Part shown: piece by piece, positions 1 to 5,777 of the stretch | Numbering within the stretch: the first letter of the stretch is position 1 | Layout: every line of letters begins with the position of its first letter | Assembly (NCBI GenBank): GCA_051886215.1 | Contig: JBJEXX010000037.1 | Coordinates: forward strand, 1-5,848 | Direction: 5' to 3' | Length of the DNA: 5,848 nt | From: JBJEXX01 sp051886215 | GTDB lineage: Bacteria; Bacillota_I; Bacilli_A; RF39; UBA660 | The notes under the pieces: model-generated | What the model was told of the DNA's origin: nothing | Seen by the model: the letters and a program-made list of their open reading frames with translations, nothing else | Databases searched by the model: none | Made by a program: the position numbers and the translations under genes

Positions 1-54
1 AATCAATTCATTTATCAAACTTATTGTTCACCAACACTATTTGACAAAGAACCC
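1..54. mobile_element. Possible terminal inverted repeat of an insertion sequence lying to the left (partial)
   Basis: Read on the minus strand from position 54 leftwards, the sequence begins GGGTTCTTTGTCAAATAGTG and continues into G/T-rich sequence. From memory this resembles the outer ends of ISL3-family elements, which often start with GG-x-TCTTTGTCAA. It sits immediately beyond the terminator of the last gene, where an insertion would do no damage. No transposase is visible because the window ends. A short plus-strand frame is open from base 1 to a TAA at 67-69, so the end of a convergent gene is an alternative. This is a tentative call from motif resemblance alone. Confidence 0.25.
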
Positions 55-67
55 TGTTTTTTTGTGT

Positions 68-96
68 AAAAAAAGTACTATCAAAGCACTTTTTTT
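68..96 (-). terminator. Intrinsic terminator of the dockerin/MBL-fold gene, probably bidirectional
   Basis: Arms at 68-79 and 85-96 pair over 12 bp, with one G-T wobble, around a 5-base loop (80-84). The outer seven pairs are A-T, so each strand ends its hairpin in a run of seven T. On the minus strand it starts 10 bases past the TAA stop at 107-109. The symmetry means it could also stop transcription arriving from the left on the plus strand. Confidence 0.85.
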
Positions 97-106
97 ATTC
101 CATAAA

Positions 107-2233
107 TTAATCTTTATAAGGCAATTTATCATATCCTGTTTTATGTTTTACATAATTTTCAAGAATAGTTTTATCTTTTTGATTTATCTTTCCATCAACA
201 TTTACATCTGCTGCTTTTAACGCTGCCTTATTAAGAGTTCTCTTACCTAATAAATAATCATTTAACATATCTACATCATCACTATCAACTAAACCTTCAC
301 CATTCACATCACCTATTACAGAAATAATATAAACACTTAAGTCATTATCTTTCTCAACAACTAGAAAGTCTCCTGTAGCAACTATTTCATCACTATTTTT
401 ATATTTTTCAAAACTACCCAATATTTTAGCTTGAGTAAGTTTCAAATTGTTTAAAACTTCTGATACAGTTGTATTGCCTTTTATGTTAGAAACAATTAAA
501 CCATCTGTTACAGTAACTTTCAAGCTATCGCTATGCCCATTTGAAATAGCAGTAATTACAGCGATTCCATTTTTTAATGGTGTAATAATTCCTTCATTAT
601 TAATTTCTAAAACTTCTGGATTACTTACTGTCCATTCCATATTTCCTTCTACATAATCACTCAAGTTAAATTTAACATTTTTATCAATAATTAAATTTTT
701 AATGTTTAAACTAATACCTTCCATATTAGAATCATAATCACCTACAAATACTTCACAAGTAGCTTTAGCTGTAGAATCTTTTACTCTAACTGTTATAGTG
801 GCTTTTCCTTTTGATACACCTGTAATCTTACCATTTTTTACTATTGCTACTTTTTCATTATCACTTTTCCAAATGTATTCTTCTACTAAAGCATTACTAG
901 GTTCCACTGAGGCTTTGACTGTGATTGAATCACCAACGTCTAAATTAACTATAGAACTATTTAAATACAATTCATCAACTAAAACCTTTTTATAAACTAC
1001 AGTTATCTCAATATCACTAGTTAAATTTTCAATACCTTTAAAATCCTCAAAATTATTTAGGCTAATATTGTCTAATTTTTCACTATATTTAACTATATCC
1101 TTATCATAACCATCAATATTCTTAATAAAGAAATCCCAATTTTCACTTAGAGTATTTTTAGAAGAAATATAATATATCTTATCTGATAAATTTTCACCAT
1201 TTTCAGTCTGATATGATACTTTAACTCTTATTTTATTATCATCAATTTTAACAGATACATCATCATTTTTTATATTAATAGATATATTGCCATTATATTC
1301 ATTAGAGTATACTGGCGAATGGTACATTGTTCTTTTAACTGCATCATTCAAATAATTACTTTTTTTGTTAATATATGTTTTTATTGAATAACTAGGTTCG
1401 ATATATTTTAATAAATCACTACTATTTGAATTAGTATTGCCCTGCTTATTTAACTTAAATATATCTGCTTGTAGATTCTTTTCATATTCTGTAATAAGTG
1501 CTTTTTCTATATCGGAACTTATATTACCCATAGATAAATATTTTGTTTCACCAACTGTAATCATAGATATTAAAGCACTATCATCTATATAATTTTTTAT
1601 CTTATTTTTTCCGTTATAATCATCAATGTTAATATTATCTAATGGACCTAAAATAGTTATTTTACTATCACCAAAAATAACTTCTTTACCCGCAGTTAAA
1701 GTAACAACTTCACTATTTTCTTTTTTAGCTAAACTCAAAAATTCATCATACATAGAAATAATATTTTTATATTCTTCACTATCATCCTCTATGGCTGTCA
1801 AAATATCACGATTTTGAATATATAAACTATCTACATCTAACTTATTAAAAATATCTTTTACTTCCCCAATATAATTTTCATCAAATTCAGTTAAATATAA
1901 ACTAAAAGATTTATATTTACCACTATACTTTGATTTACTTATTTTTTCAGAAACAAATTTTATTACTTTATTATCATCATCTTTACTACCAGTATCCATC
2001 AATATAAAATTACCACCAGATTCTAATAGCACTGAATCACCAGATGTATCAATGACATATATATTCATTTGAGTATTATTATCACTAAATACCACTTTGG
2101 AAATAGAATTATCCTTTTTAGATACTGCATAAGCACTAAGTAAACATATTATACCAATTCCCCAAACAACTATAAGTATAGCTATATTTTTTGCTCTATA
2201 AGCAAATTCTTTTTTCTTTTTATTCTTTTTCAT
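107..2233 (-). CDS. Extracellular multidomain protein: degenerate ComEC-type metallo-beta-lactamase fold, MucBP-like segment, two Big_2 domains, C-terminal type I dockerin
   Basis: This is a 708-residue surface or secreted protein. A Lys-rich N-terminus precedes a hydrophobic segment at about 16-36. The AYA at 34-36 would allow signal-peptidase cleavage, so anchored and secreted forms are both possible. Residues 55-330 follow the ComEC-type beta-lactamase fold, including the DTG at 80-82, the IGE after the first motif, and an ADIFKL strand. However, the HxHxDH metal motif reads E116-F-D118-E-N120-Y121, the later GD ligand is N237, and the usual HHGS is K263-Q-G-N266. It is therefore predicted not to be a metallohydrolase. 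A MucBP-like segment (about 335-416) follows, then Big_2 domains at about 419-497 and 504-577 (the second diverged). A module typical of the region before gut dockerins covers 579-638, and two dockerin calcium loops start at D642 and D677. AGGAGA (2239-2244) lies 5 bases before the ATG. It has its own promoter and terminator. The role is inferred to be surface scaffolding or ligand binding. Confidence 0.9.
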   Translation of the reverse strand: MKKNKKKKEFAYRAKNIAILIVVWGIGIICLLSAYAVSKKDNSISKVVFSDNNTQMNIYVIDTSGDSVLLESGGNFILMDTGSKDDDNKVIKFVSEKISKSKYSGKYKSFSLYLTEFDENYIGEVKDIFNKLDVDSLYIQNRDILTAIEDDSEEYKNIISMYDEFLSLAKKENSEVVTLTAGKEVIFGDSKITILGPLDNINIDDYNGKNKIKNYIDDSALISMITVGETKYLSMGNISSDIEKALITEYEKNLQADIFKLNKQGNTNSNSSDLLKYIEPSYSIKTYINKKSNYLNDAVKRTMYHSPVYSNEYNGNISINIKNDDVSVKIDDNKIRVKVSYQTENGENLSDKIYYISSKNTLSENWDFFIKNIDGYDKDIVKYSEKLDNISLNNFEDFKGIENLTSDIEITVVYKKVLVDELYLNSSIVNLDVGDSITVKASVEPSNALVEEYIWKSDNEKVAIVKNGKITGVSKGKATITVRVKDSTAKATCEVFVGDYDSNMEGISLNIKNLIIDKNVKFNLSDYVEGNMEWTVSNPEVLEINNEGIITPLKNGIAVITAISNGHSDSLKVTVTDGLIVSNIKGNTTVSEVLNNLKLTQAKILGSFEKYKNSDEIVATGDFLVVEKDNDLSVYIISVIGDVNGEGLVDSDDVDMLNDYLLGKRTLNKAALKAADVNVDGKINQKDKTILENYVKHKTGYDKLPYKD

Positions 2234-2238
2234 ATATC

Positions 2239-2244
2239 TCTCCT
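2239..2244 (-). promoter_or_regulatory. Shine-Dalgarno site of the MBL-fold/dockerin gene
   Basis: AGGAGA on the minus strand lies 5 bases upstream of the ATG at 2231-2233. This is a strong, correctly spaced ribosome binding site, and it fixes the start of the 708-residue protein. Confidence 0.85.
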
Positions 2245-2258
2245 ATTTTTATAAATAG

Positions 2259-2287
2259 ATTATATTACAAAAAAAAGAGATAATCAA
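2259..2287 (-). promoter_or_regulatory. Sigma-A-type promoter of the MBL-fold/dockerin gene
   Basis: On the minus strand TTGATT (2287-2282) and TATAAT (2264-2259) are separated by exactly 17 bases. The predicted start point is near 2252, giving a leader of about 19 nt that contains the AGGAGA site. The -35 box overlaps the TGA stop codon (2286-2284) and the loop of the upstream gene's terminator. The gene can therefore be transcribed independently even though the upstream unit terminates here. Confidence 0.75.
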
Positions 2288-2296
2288 TAACCTCTT
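2269..2296 (-). terminator. Intrinsic terminator of the 3D-domain gene, overlapping its last codons
   Basis: Minus-strand arms AAGAGGT (2296-2290) and ATCTCTT (2281-2275) pair over 7 bp with one G-T wobble around an 8-base loop. A run of eight T (2276-2269) follows. The TGA stop of the 3D gene lies in the loop. The stem is modest, so some read-through into the downstream gene is possible. Confidence 0.65.
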
Positions 2297-2922
2297 CTTA
2301 ATATTTCAAATTTTATGTTAGTTTTACTACCAAATTTTTGGGCTTCTTTATTAGTATTAAATAACAAATCAAAAGCATATTTTTTATCAAATCCAATATT
2401 ACTACCTCGATCAAGAACAATCCCTATAATCTCATTATTATCAATATACATTCTAACAATAGTTCCAAAAGGATATGATTTATCGCCTGCTAAAATACGA
2501 ACTTTACCATAAAAATTATCATTATAATATATATTACCATCACCAATATAATAACCGGAAGCTGTACGATTGCTTGAACAACCATAACAATCAACTCCAT
2601 ATGCTGTCATATCCGCTACAAAACTGTCTAATATATTTTCTTCAGATTCGACTTTTATTTCCTTTATATCTTCTTTATTTTCATCTATAACAACATTTTC
2701 TTCTTTTTCTAATGTTTTTTCTTCATTAACAATAGTTTCTTTACTATCTTCTTTAATAATTTCTTTATATAGAACTTTACTATTCAATGTTTTATAAGAA
2801 TTCATATTTTCAGAAATAATAGTTTCATAATTATATACATTAGTATTATTTAGAATAAAGGCATATAAGAAAACAAATGAATTACAACATATTATAAATA
2901 ATATATTTTTTAATATTTTCAA
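2284..2922 (-). CDS. Membrane-anchored or secreted 3D-domain protein, probable peptidoglycan-active enzyme
   Basis: The protein has about 212 residues counted from a TTG start at 2922. A hydrophobic segment (about 5-24) is followed by a charged Glu/Lys-rich linker (about 52-99) that could span the wall. A C-terminal 3D domain covers about 101-208. The 3D hallmarks are visible: TAYG at 106-109, TASG at 120-123, an A-x-D...PFGT block with D147, then D171 in LDRG and D185 in AFDLLF. These supply the three Asp residues that name the family. Known relatives have the MltA/double-psi barrel fold and cut glycan strands (YuiC, the resuscitation-factor-like B. subtilis proteins). C112 and C115 form a C-x-x-C pair. 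In-frame GTG (2931) and ATG (2928) also exist, but AAGG lies too close to them. From TTG the spacing is normal and the protein begins M-K-I-L-K-N. It has its own promoter and terminator, and it is the only gene here that ends in TGA. Confidence 0.88.
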   Translation of the reverse strand: MKILKNILFIICCNSFVFLYAFILNNTNVYNYETIISENMNSYKTLNSKVLYKEIIKEDSKETIVNEEKTLEKEENVVIDENKEDIKEIKVESEENILDSFVADMTAYGVDCYGCSSNRTASGYYIGDGNIYYNDNFYGKVRILAGDKSYPFGTIVRMYIDNNEIIGIVLDRGSNIGFDKKYAFDLLFNTNKEAQKFGSKTNIKFEILRRGY

Positions 2923-2939
2923 TATCATCACCTTGATAT

Positions 2940-2968
2940 ATTATAACTAATTATACAAAAATTGACAA
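2940..2968 (-). promoter_or_regulatory. Sigma-A-type promoter of the 3D-domain gene
   Basis: On the minus strand TTGTCA (2968-2963) and TATAAT (2945-2940) lie 17 bases apart. The predicted start point is near 2933, which is inside the AAGGTGATG ribosome-binding sequence. The leader is then about 11 nt to the TTG start, and only 5 nt to the ATG at 2928. A second TATAAT at 2955-2950 has no -35 box at a usable distance and was not chosen. Confidence 0.75.
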
Positions 2969-2977
2969 TAATCCAGT

Positions 2978-3003
2978 GTAAACAATCACAAATTTACGTA
3001 AAC
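2978..3003. promoter_or_regulatory. Possible regulator-binding site upstream of the 3D gene promoter
   Basis: GTAAAC occurs at 2978-2983 and again at 2998-3003, exactly 20 bp or two helical turns apart. The second copy is part of a perfect 10-bp palindrome, TTTACGTAAA (2993-3002). The cluster lies at about -45 to -70 relative to the predicted start point, an activator-like position. I cannot assign a regulator, and in such A+T-rich DNA chance is a real possibility. Confidence 0.25.
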
Positions 3004-3026
3004 AAAAAAGAGATTATTTAATCTCT
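3004..3026 (-). terminator. Intrinsic terminator of the LtaS-like / unknown-protein operon
   Basis: Minus-strand arms AGAGATT (3026-3020) and AATCTCT (3015-3009) form a perfect 7-bp stem with a 4-base loop. A run of six T ending at 3004 follows. The hairpin includes the last codons and the TAA stop (3016-3014) of the second gene of the operon. It separates that operon from the 3D gene. Confidence 0.85.
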
Positions 3027-3631
3027 ACTAAAGATAATTTTTTTCCATCATGAATAAAATATAATTTAGCTTCTTTTTGATAATCGCTTTTTTGTGTATA
3101 ATTCCAACTAACTTGTACTTCATATGCTTCTTCATCTTTTTCCTTAGAATCATTATAATAATAAGTAACAGTATTTACTTCATCAACTTCTACATCATCA
3201 ACAATTGGTAAATCTTGTTCTCTTTTTCCATATAAATCACTTTCTAAATACAAATATAAAGTATCTTTTACTTTGTCTTTATAGTTTTCTACAACATCAC
3301 TATAAACAAATTCACATCCACCAATATCATTGTTATCAATTCTTAAATCAAGAGAATATAAATCAATTATAAACATTTTAGAAATTAGTTTTAAATATTG
3401 TTCTTCATCAACATCAGCAGAAGCTAAAACATTTTTTAATTCTTTAAAATAATTCTTATAATTCTCAGTGCTTCTATCGTTAAGAGTATATCCATATTTC
3501 GGTATAGAATCAATGGATTTTTTTCTCATAGTTTTAGAACTTCCTCCAAAAAAACTAAAATAAATATATAATCCTAAACCTATTACAACTAATAATAACA
3601 ATATAATCCAAACGCTTTTCTTTAGTTTCAT
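3014..3631 (-). CDS. Single-pass membrane protein of unknown function, coupled to the LtaS-like gene
   Basis: This 205-residue protein has a short basic N-terminus, one membrane segment at about 7-27 (rich in Leu, Val and Ile), and an outside domain of about 175 residues. Its topology is predicted as N-in, with the bulk extracellular. There is no lipobox, since no Cys follows the hydrophobic stretch; the only Cys is C106. The outer domain has a helical first half (about 54-130, with LISKMFIIDLYSLDLRI at 81-97). An acidic, strand-rich second half (about 143-205) includes a YYYNDS turn at 157-162 and ends in a beta-hairpin-like tail. This could be an NTF2-like or SnoaL-like fold, but no diagnostic motif is visible and I do not recognise the family with confidence. 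The ATG overlaps the upstream stop as TAATG, and GAGGTG (3642-3637) lies 5 bases before the upstream TAA. The two proteins are therefore probably made together, which suggests an accessory role in the polymer-synthesis step. Confidence 0.85.
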   Translation of the reverse strand: MKLKKSVWIILLLLVVIGLGLYIYFSFFGGSSKTMRKKSIDSIPKYGYTLNDRSTENYKNYFKELKNVLASADVDEEQYLKLISKMFIIDLYSLDLRIDNNDIGGCEFVYSDVVENYKDKVKDTLYLYLESDLYGKREQDLPIVDDVEVDEVNTVTYYYNDSKEKDEEAYEVQVSWNYTQKSDYQKEAKLYFIHDGKKLSLVEIK

Positions 3632-5730
3632 TAATTCACCTCATTAGAATATTCATTAGATTCTTCACTATCATGTTTAATAAGATCAAATACTATTGTA
3701 TTGTTAGAAACTTCCAATAATTCTGAAACATATTCATTTGTTTGTTTAATATAATCCTTATCAATAGCCTCATTAGTCAAAGCTTTATATTCTCCTTTTT
3801 GACTATTATAATATACTTTATTAGACACCCAATTACCTGTTGGGAAAGGAACAACGTTATCATATTTTGTATTAAATATATCATGGCCTAATTGATATTT
3901 ATTATAAAAACCAAACATATTGCCAAGTGTAGGCATTACATCATACATTCCCATTGGATAATCATAAGTAGTAGAATACTTATTATTCTTATCATAAATA
4001 ATAAATGGCACTCTTCTATTCATCTCATAATCATAATCATCAAATAGAACATATTCTTCATCTTCTTCAGTTAAAATAGAATCGTTTTCTCTATCATAAT
4101 TATACATTCTCTGATATTCTTTTTTAGATAACCTATTATCATGATCCCCATAAAGAATAACTATAGTATCATCAAGGATTCCTTCTTTTTCTAGATCATC
4201 CATAAATTGACCTACCGCTTTATCTGCATAATGAGCTGATTTTAAATAATTACCTAATTTAGTTCCTTCCAAATAATTATAAGTAACATCATTTCCATCA
4301 GCATCTTTTTCATGTAAAGAAACATCAAATTCACCATATTTTTCTGTATCAGAAAAAGGTGTATGATTAGAAAGCATAATTACAGTACCATAAAACGGCT
4401 TATCTGCTTCATGTATTTCTTTCAAATAAGGAATAGATTGTTTAAAGAATGATTCATCAGACAATCCTAGTCCAATTACATCCTCATCTTTTACTTCATA
4501 ATCTTCTTTATTATAAAATCTATCATAACCAAAAGTTTCATACATTACATTTCTATTCCAGAAAGTCTTATTATTAGCATGCATGCTAAAAGTATAATAT
4601 CCTTGATCTTTCAATAAATTTGGAATTGTATTATAAGTTCTATTAAAATAACTTACAAATACCGTACCGTTATTACTTGGCATTAATGATGTATTTAATG
4701 TAAATTCACTATCACTACTAGTTCCAACACTTACTTGAGAATAAAAATTATTAAAATACATTCCTTCACCCGCTAATTTATTCAAATTAGGTGTAACTTC
4801 TTGATCATTTATTTTTAAACCTATTAGAAAACTCATCATGCTTTCGCAATGAATTGAGAGAATATTTTTTCCTTTATATATATTTGTATATTCATTTTTC
4901 GTATTTTCATTCTTTTCAGAAAAGTATTCTTTAAATGATTTATAGGCTTTATCATAACCAAATAAAGAGTTTATTTTTGGCTTTATACTTTGAACTATAT
5001 CATTAGTTTGATATGTATATAAACCAAATGAATTTACAATATAAACTCTATTCCATTGTTTTGCAAATCTACTCCATTCAACACCTGTTACATTTAAACA
5101 AAATAGAAACAAACAAACAAAGAAACTTCCTAATACTTTTGTAAATTTAGTTTTATTTTGATATTCTTTTTTTAATGTTTTATTTTTCTTACTTTTAATA
5201 ATATAACCTATAAAAATTAATGTAGGTATTAAATAAATCATATCCTTAATTTGAAATACATTTTCTGTAACAGCATCTCCTACATCTCCTAAAAAACGAC
5301 TAGTAGATAAAAGAGAAATAGACGCAAATGATGAATAGAATGTATAATAAACAGAATGAATAACACAAACAACCGTTAAAAATATATGCCAAAAAATCAA
5401 ATATCCTGTTTTATGTTTTGGTTTAATTAAAAAATAAAATGAACCTACTAATAAAACAAAAGCTAAATCCGCCAAAAGAGGCTTAATAGAAAAATAATTA
5501 TGTATTGTCACAAAACGCATTAAAGTTGGATTAAGTACAGTACATACTACAAATAAACAAAATAATTTATTATTTTTTATTTTTGTATTTATTAATTTAA
5601 AAAACTTATGTATTTCCTTTTTGGGATTATTTTTAAATCTTTTAATTATATTAAGACAATACTCTTTTATATTTAAGCATTTTTCTTTAAAATTAAATTT
5701 CTTTTTATTATCACTTTTATTCTTTTTCAT
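3631..5730 (-). CDS. LtaS-family phosphoglycerol transferase (lipoteichoic acid synthase-like, sulfatase fold)
   Basis: The protein has 699 residues from ATG 5730. LtaS enzymes move glycerol phosphate from phosphatidylglycerol onto a growing polymer outside the membrane. A Lys-rich cytosolic stretch of about 50 residues is followed by five predicted membrane segments (about 55-74, 83-102, 109-131, 163-179, 199-216). The extracellular sulfatase-fold domain covers about 285 to 650. Residues matching S. aureus LtaS are visible: metal ligands E296, D529 and H530 (in YGDH), and substrate residues W391 and R393 (in TFWNR) and H456 (in SNHTPF). The nucleophile block reads G-T337-S338-S-D-S-E-F. Aligned on SDSEF, the catalytic Thr position holds S338, with T337 next to it. 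An acidic insert (about 532-574) follows the YGDH. An ATG at 5745 is in frame, but it lies upstream of the predicted transcription start. ATG 5730 has AAGGTG 5 bases before it. No clear AxA cleavage site follows the last membrane segment. The polymer need not be classical LTA. Confidence 0.92.
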   Translation of the reverse strand: MKKNKSDNKKKFNFKEKCLNIKEYCLNIIKRFKNNPKKEIHKFFKLINTKIKNNKLFCLFVVCTVLNPTLMRFVTIHNYFSIKPLLADLAFVLLVGSFYFLIKPKHKTGYLIFWHIFLTVVCVIHSVYYTFYSSFASISLLSTSRFLGDVGDAVTENVFQIKDMIYLIPTLIFIGYIIKSKKNKTLKKEYQNKTKFTKVLGSFFVCLFLFCLNVTGVEWSRFAKQWNRVYIVNSFGLYTYQTNDIVQSIKPKINSLFGYDKAYKSFKEYFSEKNENTKNEYTNIYKGKNILSIHCESMMSFLIGLKINDQEVTPNLNKLAGEGMYFNNFYSQVSVGTSSDSEFTLNTSLMPSNNGTVFVSYFNRTYNTIPNLLKDQGYYTFSMHANNKTFWNRNVMYETFGYDRFYNKEDYEVKDEDVIGLGLSDESFFKQSIPYLKEIHEADKPFYGTVIMLSNHTPFSDTEKYGEFDVSLHEKDADGNDVTYNYLEGTKLGNYLKSAHYADKAVGQFMDDLEKEGILDDTIVILYGDHDNRLSKKEYQRMYNYDRENDSILTEEDEEYVLFDDYDYEMNRRVPFIIYDKNNKYSTTYDYPMGMYDVMPTLGNMFGFYNKYQLGHDIFNTKYDNVVPFPTGNWVSNKVYYNSQKGEYKALTNEAIDKDYIKQTNEYVSELLEVSNNTIVFDLIKHDSEESNEYSNEVN
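3637..3642 (-). promoter_or_regulatory. Ribosome binding site inside the end of the LtaS-like gene
   Basis: GAGGTG on the minus strand is formed by the last Glu-Val codons of the LtaS-like gene. It lies 5 bases before the shared TAATG stop/start junction. This supports translational coupling of the two proteins. Confidence 0.8.
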
Positions 5731-5735
5731 TTTAA

Positions 5736-5741
5736 CACCTT
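5736..5741 (-). promoter_or_regulatory. Shine-Dalgarno site that decides the LtaS-like start
   Basis: AAGGTG on the minus strand is 5 bases upstream of the ATG at 5730-5728. The alternative ATG at 5745 has no Shine-Dalgarno sequence; its upstream sequence is the -10 box of the promoter. Confidence 0.75.
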
Positions 5742-5748
5742 CCATGGT

Positions 5749-5777
5749 ATTATAACATTATTGATTTAAAAATTCAA
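5749..5777 (-). promoter_or_regulatory. Sigma-A-type promoter with extended -10 for the LtaS-like operon
   Basis: On the minus strand TTGAAT (5777-5772) and TATAAT (5754-5749) are separated by 17 bases. A TG one base before the -10 (5757-5756) makes an extended -10. An A/T tract lies upstream of the -35 (about 5778-5792). The predicted start point is near 5742-5743, which leaves a leader of about 12 nt before ATG 5730. Confidence 0.78.

Noticed and set aside
41..70. TTGACA at 41-46 on the plus strand as a -35 box
   Set aside because: The sequence 17 bases on (around 64-70) is a poor -10, and any transcript would run straight into the terminator hairpin at 68-96.
107..2233. Annotation of the 708-residue protein as an active metallo-hydrolase or as competence protein ComEC
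   Set aside because: None of the metal ligands is present, and the multi-pass competence membrane domain is absent; only one N-terminal hydrophobic segment exists.
2284..2286. Reassigned TGA codon (mycoplasma-type code)
   Set aside because: Tryptophan is encoded by TGG where checked. Reading through this TGA adds only about eight codons before a TAA, inside a terminator, so TGA acts as a stop.
447..2690. Plus-strand open frames of about 63-71 codons (447-656, 798-995, 1626-1817, 2315-2512, 2475-2690)
   Set aside because: All lie antisense within well-supported minus-strand genes. They lack ribosome sites and encode low-complexity peptides of the kind expected from the opposite strand of A/T-rich coding DNA.
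2976..3003. WalR-type box (TGTWAH-N5-TGTWAH) upstream of the wall-enzyme gene
   Set aside because: One half, TGTAAA at 2977-2982, fits. The sequence five bases later is ACAAAT, so the second half-site is missing on this strand, and the minus strand does not supply it.
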